Assembly: GCA_036186865.1 (NCBI GenBank) | Contig: AP025040.1 | Location: 14,562,360 to 14,626,359, forward strand | Direction: 5' to 3' | Length of the DNA stretch: 64,000 bases | DNA from: Eustoma russellianum | Taxonomy: Eukaryota; Streptophyta; Magnoliopsida; Gentianales; Gentianaceae | Shown: piece by piece, positions 44,775-56,618 of the stretch | Numbering within the stretch: position 1 is the stretch's first letter | How the letters are laid out: each line of letters opens with the position of its first letter | Translations under genes and position numbers: made by a program | The notes under the pieces: generated by a model | Databases searched by the model: none | What the model saw: only the letters and a program-made list of their open reading frames with translations | Told to the model about the DNA's origin: nothing

Positions 44775-47700
44775 TCATGAAGAATTCTCTACAGATGGAA
44801 TAAGTCCCATCCCCCTCGATGTCTCATAGACTAACTTCTTGTTTAGTCCTTTAGTTAAGGGGTCAGCAAGGTTAAACTTGGTTCTTACAAATTCCAAGTT
44901 TACCACCCCTGAACTTATCAACTCACGCACAATATTGTGCCTTAGACGGATATGCCGGCTCTTCCCATTATAAATCTTGTTCTTTGCACGTGCGATCGCA
45001 GCCTGAGAATCACAATGAATAGATACAGAAGGCATAGGTTTAGACCACAAAGGAATATCAACAAGTAAATTCCTTAACCACTCAGCCTCTGTACTAGCAA
45101 GTTCTAACGCAACAAATTCAGACTCCATTGTAGATTTGGCACTACAAGTTTGTTTACATGATTTCCAAGAGATAGCTCCACCACCCAATGTAAACACATA
45201 TCCACTAGTGGAGTTTATCTCATCATTATCTGTCACCCAATTAGCATCACAATAGCCTTCTAAAACAGAGGGTGAACCACTAAACATGAGTCCTAAATTC
45301 ATTGTACCTTTAAGATATCTCAATAACCGTCTTAATGCACACCAATGTTTCTCATTAGGATTATGAGTATATCTTGCAAGTCTATTTACGGCGTATGCAA
45401 TGTCGGGTCTAGTACAATTCATCAAGTACATTACACTACCAATTATTCTAGCATATTCACATTGAGACACACTTTCAAATTTATTCTTCGTCAATGTCAC
45501 ATGTGAATCATAAGGAGAACTAACCAGCTTCACATCATAATGATTAAACTTTTTCAATATTTTCTCAACATAGTGTTCCTGAGAAAGTAGGTAACCCCCA
45601 CATTTCTCCACTAACTTAAGTCCAAGAATCAAATCTGCCTTCCCCATATCTTTCATGTCAAACAAAGTAGATAACAATGATTTTGTATCATTAACAATAT
45701 TTATGTTGGTTCCAAATATCAACATATCATCAACATAAAGGCAAATAATGACACCATCACAATCATTAAACTTACTATACACACAACGGTCACTTTCATT
45801 TACTATATAACCATTAGACACTAATGCATTATCAAACTTCTCATGCCATTGTTTAGGTGCTTGCTTAAGACCATACAAAGACTTCTTAAGCCTACACACT
45901 TTGTGTTCTTGACCTTTAACTATCATACCCTCCGGTTGCTTCATGTAGATCTCTTCTTCTAAGTCTCCATTCAAGAAGGCTGTTTTCACATCCATTTGGT
46001 GAATAACAAGCTTGTGAATAGAGGCAAGTGCTACTAGGACTCTAATTGTAGTGATCCTAGCAACCGGTGAGTAAGTGTCAAAGAAATCTATACCTTCTTG
46101 TTGTGTGAACCCTTTTGCGACAAGCCTAGCCTTAAACTTATCAATTGTTCCATCCGCCTTTAGTTTCTTCCTAAAGACCCACTTACAACTGATAGGTTTA
46201 CACCCTCTAGGCAAGTCCACTAACTCCCAAGTATTGTTACTTAGTATAGATTCAAGTTCACTATCTATGGCTTCCTTCCAAAACTTAGAATCTATCGACC
46301 TAATAGCTTCTCCGTAAGTTTTGGGATCATCCTCTAAAATGAAGGCTGTTATGAAGTCACTTCCAAATGACTTCTCTGTTCTTTGTCTCTTACTTCGTCT
46401 AGGTTCATCATTCTCTTGTTCAACTATGGATTTACTTGACTCACCTGTCTCAAATTTAGACACACCAATAGATTGTTTGCTCATAGGAAATATATGCTCA
46501 AAAAACTCAGCATCTTTAGATTCCAATATTGAACTATTATCTATAGTCATGAATCTATATGCTGCACTATTTTGAGCATACCCGATGAACACACAATCTC
46601 TTGTCTTAGACCCGATTTTACTTTTCTTAAAATCAGGAATGCCAACTTTGGCTAGACACCCCCACACTTTCAAGTAATTTAAGTTAGGAGCATAGCCTTT
46701 CCACAACTCATAAGGAGTTTTATCTAACTTCTTATGAGGTAACCTGTTCAAAATATGACAAGCAGTCAAGATCGCCTCCCCCCACAAGTTGTCCGGCAAT
46801 CCTGAACTAACCAACATGGCATTCATCATATTTTTGAGTGTTCTATTCTTTCTTTCGGCTACTCCGTTGGATTGAGGTGTATACGGAGGTGTGACCTCAT
46901 GAATAATGCCATTTTCTTTACAAAATCTTTGTAAAGAATCTGTACTATATTCACCACCTCTATCAGTCCTAAGCCTTTTGATCTTTAAATCTAACTGATT
47001 TTCAACTTCATTTTTGTAACTTATAAACATAGACTCAGACTCATCCTTATGACTTAACAGATATACCTTAGCATATCTAGAGTAATCATCAATAAAAGTA
47101 ACATAATATCTTTTACCGCCTTTACTCATATGATTCTTAAAATCACCTAAGTCACTATGGATCAAACCAAGTTTTTGAGAAACTCTATCCACTTTCTTAA
47201 ATGGTCTCTTATGATGTTTAGCCTCAACACAATGTTGACATTTATCAAAATTCTCACCATCATATGAAATGATATTCATGTTTTTGAGTTTCTTAATGAT
47301 TCCTATGTTTGCATGTCCTAATCTAGCATGCACATATCAAGAGACTCAGCAAAATAAACAGAACTAGATGCATTTGTATTATTGCAGCAAGTAGCATCAA
47401 GTACAAGCAGACCTCCATTACAGAAACCTTTACCGATAAACTCTCCATTTCTAGACAAAACAAGTTTATCAGACTCAAGAACAAGTTTAATGTTGGCCTT
47501 GTTCAGCAGCACTCCGGAGATCAAGTTCCTACGCATGGCAGGAACATGCAACACATTGCTTAGCTCCAGTCTCTTCCCAGAAGTCAACTTGAGAAGCACC
47601 TTACCCTTTCCGAGGACTTGGGTACTATGTGCATCTCCCAAGAAGACCTGTTCATCACTGCCTATTTCCTTGTATTCGGAAAATAGGTCTTTACTGGTAG

Positions 47701-48619
47701 CAATGTGCCTGGTAGCACCCGTGTCTACCACCCATTCCGTAGTGCCACCAACAAGGTTTACCTCTGTTAAGACGACCGTTGCGATGATGTCGTCTGCTGC
47801 TCCCTTGGCCTCTATCAAATTCGCCTGGTTGCTTGGCTGACCCTTCCGTTTCCTGCAGTTGACTGCTCGGTGTCCTGGTTTTCCGCACACCCAGCATACT
47901 CCTTTCATCTTGTTGTGGCCCTGCACAGCAACTTTCTTACCTTTACCTCCACCGTTGTAGCTGCCGTTGTTGTTGTGAAACTTGGGCTTCTTCGCAGCAT
48001 GCTCCACAACATTGGCTTTGACGCCCTCTTCACGGTGAGACTCATCTTCCATCCTGTTGTTCTCTTCGATGCGTATGTGTTTGATTACAGCATCTAGAGA
48101 CAACTTGGCATCATCATGCTTTCCTCTCTTCTTGTATTTGCTCCAAGAAGGAGGAAGTTTCTCAAGTAACGCTGCAGCCTAGAAGGTCTCATCGATCTTG
48201 ATTCCTTCTTGTTCCAGATTATCCACCAGTTGTTGGAAATGATGGATTTGATCATTGATTGAAACATGATCAACCATCTGGAACTTCAAAAATTTGCTCA
48301 CCACGTATTTGCGCTTACCTACATCCTCAGCACCATATTTGCTTTCAAGTGCTGACCATATCTCCTTAGCCGAAGTAAACTTGACATAGATGTCAAACAA
48401 TGAGTTTGACAAAAAGTGCAGAATATGACCTCTGCATGTTGTATTGTCCGAATCATACTTGCGTGCCTCTGTTTCATCTGTAGGTTTGTCCATCTTGAGC
48501 ACGTATGAAACAGAGAGCATCTCGAGAAAAAACAGCACCTTGGCCGCCCATCTCTTGTAGAACTTGCCATCAAATGGCTCCAATTTTGTCATATCCGGAA
48601 GAGCTTGTTTGGTTGCCAT
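44775..48619 (-). pseudogene. E7 gag-pol polyprotein, two lesions
   Basis: ATG at 48619 (MATKQALPDMTKLEPFDGKF). Gag: UBN2 region, then knuckle CWVCGKPGHRAVNC (complete CCHC). Protease: EWVVDTGATRHIA. A frameshift at about 47332 precedes HARLGHANIG. Integrase: CQHCVEAK zinc pair, Asp in LIHSDLGDF, Asp in RTDRGGEY, Glu in GVAERKNRT. RT: HQMDVKTAFLNGDL, YVDDML. RNase H: GYCDANWVTD, ESEFVALELA, HCDSQAAI, ADPLTKGL. The downstream 852 codons (47333-44775) are fully open. A TAG at 48181 replaces a codon between DETF and AAALLEKLPP. Encodes particle protein and replication enzymes. Confidence 0.92.
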
Positions 48620-48637
48620 AGGAAATTGCTTTAAGAT

Positions 48638-49552
48638 TGTTGGAAAATATGTATATGGCACAAGAAAACCAAACAAGAAAGACAATAAAAGCCGAGACGA
48701 GTTTCGGGATAACTCTGTCCTTAAAGCAATTTAGCCTCTACCGGTGAGCAAGGTAGACTGCAATGGCTAATGCTTCCCAAGATATAACGGCTTACTCTCT
48801 TTAGTTTGCTCTACTAGAGAGAGTTTGAACTTGATAGTAGAAGAGATTGATAGTAGAGAGAATGTGAGAAGAAAGTACTGCAGAAAATTTCACAAGTTTT
48901 CAAGTATTTTTCAGGTATGTGTTGAAGATATCAAAGCCCAATATTTATAGGCTTTTGGTTTTCAAAAAACAGGTTTAAAAGACCCTTTTCTGCAGCTTAT
49001 TTCTCCCTAGGATCGGCCATGGACGTTAAAGATGAAAGGAGATGTCATTTGGAGGAGAAGATGCATCTTTTGTGAACAGTCAGGTCACATTAGGCGCCTA
49101 ATGTCACTTCGAACGACTGTACAAAATGACATCGAACGACTGTACAAAATGACATAGGAGCTTCATGTGACATCGAACGACCCATTAGGCGCTTCATGTG
49201 ACATCGAACGACTGTACAAAATCACATTAGGCGCTTCATGTGACATTGAACGACTGTACAAAATCACATTAGGCGCTTCATGTGACATTGAACGCCTACA
49301 AGGTGTTCGAAGTGTTCTGAAAGTGTCCCCGAACACTTCGAACGCCACATGAAGCGCTTCAAGTGTTCTGGAAATGTTCCAGAACACTTCGAACGCCTAC
49401 ATTAGGCGCTTAAAGTGTTTGGAACACCCCCATTTCCTTCCATTGTTCATAAAACACTCCAAACTTCATCCAATCTCCTATCAAAAGGTTACATAACATT
49501 ATACAAGGTTGGATCACAAGATTTAAAGTACTTTTAAGTACTTTTTCCAACA
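48638..49552 (-). repeat. E7 5' LTR
   Basis: 915 bp, almost identical to 43285-44202. TATA box at 48949-48942 (minus). Its inner end TTTTCCAACA is followed by ATCTTAAAGCAATTTCCT and then the gag ATG. Confidence 0.92.
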
Positions 49553-49557
49553 CAACT

Positions 49558-50370
49558 CCCCCTATGGCCCATATCTAGGTATCCATCCCTGGCTGGTAGA
49601 ACTCGAATGTTACAGGATCGGCTGCCTGAGCCTGGGAAAGGATACCTAAAATCGTAATGGGGCGACCTGGGGATCGACAGGAGCTGACTGAAGTGCAACT
49701 AGGTGCCTGGGTTGCTGGGTTGATGTCTGGACCATTTCTTTCAGAGCATCCCAAGGACTCACTTCACGGCCTAGAAAACTATTGAGTAACAAGGAATAAA
49801 TAATTATTCAAACAAGTACAAACACAGTACAACCTTTTATCTCTAAATGGAAGCATAAATACAGAACAACATAGCAATGTTTTCTCCAAACTAGAAATAA
49901 ACTAACAACATCAAACTATTCCTTAGGATCGACGTTGTACGTTTTAAATAGCGATTCATGTTATCTGCTAAGTTACTTGCAAGCAAACAATTAAATAAAC
50001 AAAAAGCATAAACATACACAGGTCTGTAAAAAAACTCAAGTTTTTTTCATGTTTTTCTGGAGGTCTGGAAAAAGCTGCAATCAATAAGATTTCTATAATC
50101 ATCCCTTCATGGAAAGAAGCTCGAGGTAGGAACCGGTTTGAAAAAAAAAACTTAGAATGTCTAGGATTGGNNNNNNNNNNTAGGAACCGGTTTGAAAAAA
50201 AAAAACTTAGAATGTCTAGGATTGGACATGAGGATCTCTTGATGCAAAAGAAATAATTCATTCATGCGATTCCTACCACCAATAGAACGTGCTACACACA
50301 TAATAATATTCAAGTTTTTAGTCATTCTTAATAAATCTTTATGATTCTATTAATTTCCAGGAAGCCCTTA
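49558..50370. other. Unassigned host sequence with assembly gap
   Basis: Continues the host sequence left of E7. On the minus strand about 49795-49649 is open (LNSFLGREVSPWDALKEMVQ) and ends near TTAG|GTATCC, exon-like but not recognised. Ten N lie at 50171-50180. Confidence 0.3.
50126..50225. other. 10-N assembly gap with duplicated flanks
   Basis: About 45 bp starting TAGGAACCGGTTTGAAAAAA and ending GTCTAGGATTGG occurs on both sides of the N run, differing only by one A in a homopolymer. Probably a contig overlap that was not merged. Confidence 0.85.
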
Positions 50371-50375
50371 GGATT

Positions 50376-50905
50376 TGTTATAGCATATACGAAACTCAGA
50401 TTTTATACAAATTAAAGAACGAAACTGACATTCTGTACAGCACAGAAATGGACAGAACTCTACACAGGAAGAGCTGAGCTCGACATAGGAAGAGCTGAGC
50501 TCGACACAGGATAAACAGAGCTCAACACAGGAAGAGCTGAGCACATAGAAGAGCTCAGCATAGAGAAAAGCTCGGCACAGAGAAGAGCTCAACACAGAAA
50601 AGAGCTCAACACACAGAGAAGAGCTCAACACACAAACCGAGACAAATCCAGAATTATGTCCTTAAGACGAATTGCTCTAGTATACTGTGCCCAACCGGAA
50701 ATTGCAAACGTCTTACAGGATACAATGGCTAACAGTTCGAACGAGTGGCACTACTATGTAAGAACTCCACGAACCTGACAAACGTTCTGACTTCTCTGAT
50801 TGATGAAATGCAGCAGCAATATATGCAGTATGCATCAGTAGTTTATGCAGAATGCTCGTATGCAGCAGGAGAAGGGAAGAAAAATTTCTCAGTGTTTCTC
50901 AGAGT
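50376..50905 (-). repeat. Inverted R-U5 segment at the E8 left end
   Basis: Reverse complement of about 55660-56070. The inner boundary (TTTCTCAGAG, about 50905) corresponds to the LTR position some 23 bp after TATAAA (55637), i.e. close to the expected transcription start. GAGCTCAGCACAGA-like microrepeats have expanded (50460-50630). Confidence 0.85.
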
Positions 50906-51965
50906 GAGGAACTTCAGATGTTAGTGGCCGAAATGGAAGAAGAGGGCATTGTCGCTCAGTGAATCTTTAATAGTGGCATCTGTGATTGAGAAGCTACCTC
51001 TTTCGTGGAGGGAATTTATAAACTATCTCAAACACAAGCGAAAGGAGATGACTTTAGAGGATATGATTGTTCGACTTGGTATAGAGGAGGACAACCGCAG
51101 ATCCAAAAGAAAGCCAAGTTCGAGTTCTGGTCATGCAAAGGCTCATGTCGCAGAGGCGAGGAAAAAGAAAAAGGTAAATCCTGTTGGAGTGAACCCTAAA
51201 GGTAAGATAGTTGCCAAAAAATTCACTAGAAAATGTTATAACTGTGGAATTCAGGGGAACCGCAGTGTTGACTGCCGTAAGCACAAGAAAAAGCAAGAAA
51301 AAGCGAAAGCCAACCTTGTCAGCCAGATGGATGATCTGGATTTGTGCGCTGTTGTTTCTGAGTGCAACACAGTAGGAAATCCTCGTGAATGGTGGGTGGA
51401 CACTGGAGCCACTCGACACATCTGCGCCAACAGGGCGATGTTCAGAGACTATTCTCCGACAAAGAATAATGAAAAGCTGTACATGGGGAACTCTGATAGC
51501 TCGAAGATTGAAGGTTCGGACAATGTGATTCTGAAGATGACTTCAGGAAAGGAATTGACTCTGCGAGATGTACTGCACGTTTCTGACATCCGCAAGAACT
51601 TAGTTTCTGGAGCTTTACTAGTCAGTCATGGATTTAGACTAGTATTTGATTGTAATAAATTTATTCTGAGTAAGAATGTGATATTTGTGGAGAAGGGGTA
51701 CTTAACTGACAACATGTTCAAACTTAGTGTGATAACTGTTGTACCCAAGAAAACTTTGCCCGAAGAGGCTAATAAGAATGCTTCTACTTCTGCTTATATA
51801 CTTGAGTCTTCTTGTTTATGGCATTTTTGTTTGGAACATGTTAATTACAAGTCAATACAAAGGATGATTAACCTTGACTTATTACCCAAACTGAACATTA
51901 AAAAAGAAAAATGCCAAGTATGTGTTGAAGCAAAAATGACAAAGACGCCATTTCCTTCAATATAA
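50906..51965 (+). pseudogene. E8 gag (C-terminal) and protease, pre-integrase region, broken
   Basis: Starts inside gag (EELQMLVAEMEEEGIVAQ), frameshifts near 50960, then is open to 51965: IEKLPLSWREFINYLKHKRK, a basic stretch, knuckle CYNCGIQGNRSVDC (Asn replaces the zinc His), protease WWVDTGATRHIC, and the integrase zinc region (LWHFCLEHVN, CQVCVEAK). The N-terminal roughly 130 residues of gag are missing at the aberrant left junction. Confidence 0.8.
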
Positions 51966-54388
51966 AGGAACACTGAACCTTTGGATTTAATTCATACCGA
52001 TGTGTGTGATTTAAAATTGTGCAAACGAGAGGTGGTAAAAAGTATTTCGTAACTTTTATCGCCGATTACACAAGATACTGTTATGTCTATTTGCTAAGTA
52101 GCAAAAACGAGGCCCTTGATGCTTTCAAGGACTATAAAAATGAAGTTGAGAATCAACTTAGCAAACGAATTAAGACAATTCCTACTGATAGAGGTGGCGA
52201 ATATGATACACCATTCAATGAATTCTGTTCTGAACATGGCATTATTCATCAAACGACTGCACCATATTCACCTCAATCGAATGGTATTACTAAACGCAAA
52301 AACCGTACTTTAAAAGAGATGATGGATGTTATGTTAATAAGTTTGGGTTTACCTCAGAACTTGTGGAGGAAGCAATTCTCTCAGCCAACATCATTTTAAA
52401 TAGAATTCCATCTAAGAAGATGAATGAAACCCCATACGAGCTTTGGGAAGGCCTTAAGCCTAGTTACAAATAATTGAAAGTATGGGGGTGTCTGGCGAAG
52501 GTTGTTATACCTAAAACAAGACAAGTTAGAATTGGACCTACAACAATTGATTGCATATTCATATGATATGCAACTAACATTAGTGCATAGCGATTCTTGG
52601 TGCACAAGTCGGACATTCCTGACACACATGAGAATGTTGTCATGGAATCAATAAATGCAGTATTCTTTGAAGATGTCTTTTCAAAGAAAGACAAAAACCA
52701 CGAAGAAACAAGTACTAGGAAGCGAATGCATGAGACGACCCCTCAAGAAATTGAGAAACCACGTCAAAGCAAACGAGCCAGAATAACAACATATTTTGGA
52801 CCAGATTTTCTAACATACTTGGTAGAAAACGATCCAAGAACATTTTCTGAGGCGATGTCAACTCCAGAAGCTCCCTTCTGGAAAGAGGCAGTAAATAGTG
52901 AGATAGAATCGATTCTTCAAAATCACACTTGGGAGCTGGTTGATCTTCCACCAGGAAGTACACCACTCGGATGCAAGTGAATCTTTAAGAAGAAGCTGAA
53001 AGAGGATGGGTTTATTATTAAGTACAAGGCCCGGTTGGTAGCTAAAAGCTATCGACAAAAGGAAGGCTTTGACTTTTTTTGATACCTACTCACCGGTAAC
53101 TAGGATCACTTCAATAAGGATGCTAGTTGCTATCGTTGCAGTCTATGACTTAAAAATCCATCAGATGGATGTGAAGACTGACTTCCTGAATGGTGAATTA
53201 AAAGAAGAAATTTATATGGAGCAACCTGAAGGGTTTGCTCTACCAGGGTAAGACAAAAAGGTTGTGTAAGCTTGTCAAGTCTTTGTACGGACTTAAACAA
53301 GCACCCAAACAGTGGCATTTGAAGTTTGATGAGGCAATGTTGATAAATGACTTCAGGATCAACGAGTGTGACAAGTGTGTGTACATCAAGAATACACCAG
53401 ACGCCTTTGTGATAGTATGTCTATATTTAGATGACATGCTCATCATGGGCAATATTCGTAACATCATCTTGAATACCAAGAAGATGTTAACACGAAATTT
53501 TGATATGAAAGATATGGGAGTTGCCAATGTTATTTTAGGAATTAAAATTTCTCGGATAACTGAATGTCTCGTTATGTCACAAACTCATTATATTGAATTT
53601 GTTCTCAAACTATTCAATATGTTTGATACAAAACCAATAAAGACCCCCATCATACTTAAGTGTATACTTAAGAAAGAACCAAGGTGAACTTGTAGCTCAG
53701 TTGAAGTACTCACAAGTAATTAGAAGTCTGATGTACATAACAAACTGTACAAGACCAGACTTACCTTGTTCAGTAAACAAATTGAGCAGGTTTACCAGTA
53801 ATCTAAGTGAAGATCACTGGAAAGCTCTAAATAGAGTGATGAGGTACCTGAAACACACAATAATCCTTGGATTACACTATATAAGATATCCGACAGTATT
53901 GGAAGGATACCGTGATGCAAATTGGATATCAGATAGCAAGGACTTTAAGTCCACCAGTGGATACCTATTCATTGTTGGTGGTGGTGTTGTGTCATAGAAG
54001 TCCACAAAGCAAACGTGCATAGCTCAGTCCACTATGAAAGCTGAGTTTATAGCACTAGATAAAGCTGGAAAAAAGGCTGAATGGCTTCGAAATTTTCTAG
54101 AAGATGATCCATGTTGGCCTAAGCCAATCGCTCCTATCAGCATACATTGTGATAGTCAGTCTGCTATAGGACAAGCACAAAGCAGCATCTACAATGGTAA
54201 GTCACGACATATACGTCGGAGACATAATACCATTAAGAAATTGATCTCTAATGGCTTGAATTTCCATTGATTACATAAAATCAAAGGAGAATCTTGCGGA
54301 TCCGCTTACAAAAGGTTTGCCTAGAGATCAAATGTCAAAATTGACAAACGGAATGAGACTTAAGCCTACTACGCAAGAATCTTTGTAA
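51966..54388 (+). pseudogene. E8 pol (integrase, RT, RNase H), broken
   Basis: Integrase: Asp in LIHTDVCDLK and PTDRGGEY present, but the catalytic Glu position reads SNGITKRKNRT, so Glu is Lys; inactive. Reverse transcriptase: IHQMDVKTDFLNGELKEE at 53155 and a box YLDDML at about 53429 where Val is replaced by Leu. RNase H: GYRDANWIS, MKAEFIALDKAG, HCDSQSAIGQAQ, ADPLTKGL. Frameshifts or stops near 52398, 52560, 52980, 53060, 53250, 53687, 53995 and 54270. Ends LKPTTQESL at 54388. Confidence 0.82.
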
Positions 54389-54933
54389 TGGTAACCCAAC
54401 CTTGTTGACTGGAGATCTCAGAATCTTGGTTCAATGGGACAACTAAGTTATGTAGTTTCTGTTTAGCACTTACTCACTTTTTTTCATAAAAGTGATGCGT
54501 GCAGAGAATATTTAGGGTAAGATAAAGCTTTTAATGATGTCCTATATCTTGATAAATCAAGTGGGGTATGGCAGAATGCTCCTAATAGGAATCACCTATG
54601 TAAGTGTGAAGTGGGACCGCTTTTATGAGAATTCTATGAGACAAGAAATCTCTAAAACACTTTCTGAAACCAGGTTGTTCATGGCCAAAATGAACACAAC
54701 CATGAGAACCAAAAGAGTGTTAAAGGAAATGTTGAGTGAATATTGTTGCCTAGGTTCACAACAAAGGCTGACTAGTTCAAGACATCAAGTCACTACTTAG
54801 CCGAGTGAATCCGATGGTATTTCACTACAAAAGGTTCAAAGCCAGAAGTTACCTCTTCTGATGCAACATTTTCTTCTGGCTTCTCGTTAGAGTCTGCATC
54901 TGCATTTGCATTAATTTTCATTCATGTGGGGAT
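54389..54933 (+). promoter_or_regulatory. E8 post-pol non-coding block and polypurine tract
   Basis: Contains AATCACCTATGTAAGTGTGA followed by AGTGGGACCGCTTTTATGAG, a diverged version of the block in E1, E7 and E9, and ends in the tract CATGTGGGGAT next to the LTR. Confidence 0.65.
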
Positions 54934-56070
54934 TGTTGGAGAAAAATTTGTAATGTGGAAATGGGTTTGTCCAAAGTTGGTGAACAACATAATTTGAGCT
55001 TAATTATGATTAGTTTTTGTTAATCAAAAATGAAAACTAATGAATCCTAAATTATCTACGTGATGAGTAGATTATTTTAGGCTTTTGAATCACTCAATTT
55101 CGATACCGGGTGAATGAGAAATTAATGCTCAAAGTAGGAGTAAAAATTGGTTGCAAATTGAAAACTTGGTGATGTGGCTTCATGAGAAGAAGACATACCA
55201 TCTTTTTGCAAATATACCATATTGGACAATTGAAGGGAAAATGTCACCAAACATAGTGTTAGGAGAGGTACTTAGATATGCCCTAAGGGCAAGAGAATTT
55301 TTGACCAGAGGGAAGACGCAGATAGCTGCCACACAGGTGTGCGCACGCGCCGCCACCGCCAGCCCGGCCGGCCGGCCTGCTCGGCTTGGCTCGAGCTCGT
55401 GCCTGTCCGCCCGGTTCTTATCTTTTTGGACAAGTTTTCTTTTAAATTTATCCAAAAAATAATTTACTTGATCTTACGGCTATGATTTAATCCTAGGATC
55501 TAACGGCTCAGATTAAACTGACAGTTTCAGTTGGACTGATTCCTACCAGTTGTGGGTTACTGGGTGTGTGGTGATCATGGGGGTTATTGGCCGATCAGTG
55601 CGGTCGTGGGTTGCCGTAACCTCCAAGATTTCCCTCTATAAATGGTGGTAGTGCTCTGCTTCTGAGAAATACTAAGAAATTTTTCTTCCCTTCTCCTGCT
55701 ACATACGAGCATTCTGCTGCTGCATACTGCATACACAGCTACTGCATTTCATCAATCCGAGAAGTCAGAACATTTGCCAGGTTCGTGGAGTTCTTACGTA
55801 GTAGTGCCACTCGTTCGAACTGTTAGCCGTTGTATCTTGGGAGACGTTTGCAATTTCCGGTTGGACACAGTATACCAGAGCAATTCGTTTTAAAGACAAA
55901 GTCCTGGACTCGTCTCGGTTTGTGTGTTGAGCTCAGCTCTTCCTGTGTCGATTTCTGCTCATCACTGTGCAGAGGTCTGCTCATCCCTGTGTTGAGCTTT
56001 GGTCATCCCTGTGCTATGTAGAATGTCAGTTTCGTTCTCTAATCTGTATAGAATCTGAGTTTCTATAACA
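54934..56070 (+). repeat. E8 3' LTR
   Basis: 1137 bp, TGTTGGAGAAAAATTTG to CTATAACA. TATA box TATAAATGG at 55637. A GC-rich island (about 55335-55405, including GGCCGGCCGGCC) stands out in the U3 part. Confidence 0.85.
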
Positions 56071-56075
56071 GGATT

Positions 56076-56524
56076 TTGATAGGCAAAAATCAAAATTGAT
56101 GTTTTGCAAGAAATCTAAATTGATCACCGGATATTAATAGCTACCATTTCCAATCATATTCCGGAACAGATAACTCCCGTTTCAATCCACCAATTATATT
56201 TTGGGTAATGTCTAGCATATTTTTTCTGGTGTCAATTCAACATGATGCCGATATTTTGTTAAAAACAATAGTCCGAATATAGCCATAAATTGTGAAAACC
56301 ATACTCCCCTCCCGATGACAAAAACATAACGCTCTTAATATTTAGGAACATGCCGCCACTGCGACAACTCAAACCACCGGATTAATCTGTGACATCGCCA
56401 AGATCACAACGTAAATATTTTGCTAACATAGTCTCTTCTGCACCATCATCATCGCTGAAATCGATTCCCTTGAGACAGTCGCAGACATACTAAAGAAAGC
56501 CTGTTGTTTTCTTTAGTATGACGG
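56076..56524. other. Host sequence right of E8, no gene recognised
   Basis: AT-rich; an inverted pair CATACTAAAGAAA/TTTCTTTAGTATG lies at about 56487-56520. Nothing else recognised. Confidence 0.35.
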
Positions 56525-56618
56525 AAATCGATACGATGGCCCAGCCATATAAGTTTGATTTAGTTGGGAAATTCTCCCATAGAAGACCAACAATGTATGC
56601 AATTCGCAATGAGATATC
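56525..56618 (+). pseudogene. LINE ORF1 fragment (DUF4283-like)
   Basis: One frame reads AQPYKFDLVGKFSHRRPTM then YAIRNEIS, resembling the conserved LVGKFS.GRP motif of the DUF4283 domain in plant LINE ORF1 proteins. E9 begins directly after it, so the LINE remnant was the target. Too short for subfamily placement. Confidence 0.5.

Larger units (their letters stand above)
43285..49552 (-). mobile_element. E7: young, nearly intact Tork-like Ty1/Copia
   Basis: 6.3 kb, read right to left, with 915-918-bp LTRs that differ at only about half a dozen positions, and a perfect CAACT duplication (43280-43284 and 49553-49557). Gag-pol needs only one stop (48181-48179) and one 1-bp deletion (about 47332) to explain its breaks, so it inserted recently. 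The 18-bp leader has no TGG primer site. A conserved non-coding block lies between pol and the 3' LTR (44203-44774). Confidence 0.93.
50376..56070 (+). mobile_element. E8: Tork-like Copia with inverted R-U5 at its left end
   Basis: A 5.7-kb insertion flanked by GGATT on both sides (50371-50375 and 56071-56075). The right end is a normal 3' LTR (54934-56070, ending CTATAACA). The left end begins TGTTATAG and is the reverse complement of the last roughly 400 bp of that LTR, expanded by indels, and is then joined to the middle of gag. Both termini are therefore U5 ends. Gag and pol are on the plus strand and decayed. The primer site, U3 of the left LTR and the gag N-terminus are absent. Confidence 0.85.

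Noticed and set aside
50368..50631. Leu/Ser/Glu-rich repetitive frame on the minus strand
   Set aside because: Produced by GAGCTCAGCACAGA microrepeats inside the inverted E8 R-U5 segment.
55151..55462. 103-codon frame over the GC-rich island
   Set aside because: Lies wholly in the E8 LTR, has an equally long shadow on the other strand, and is low-complexity.
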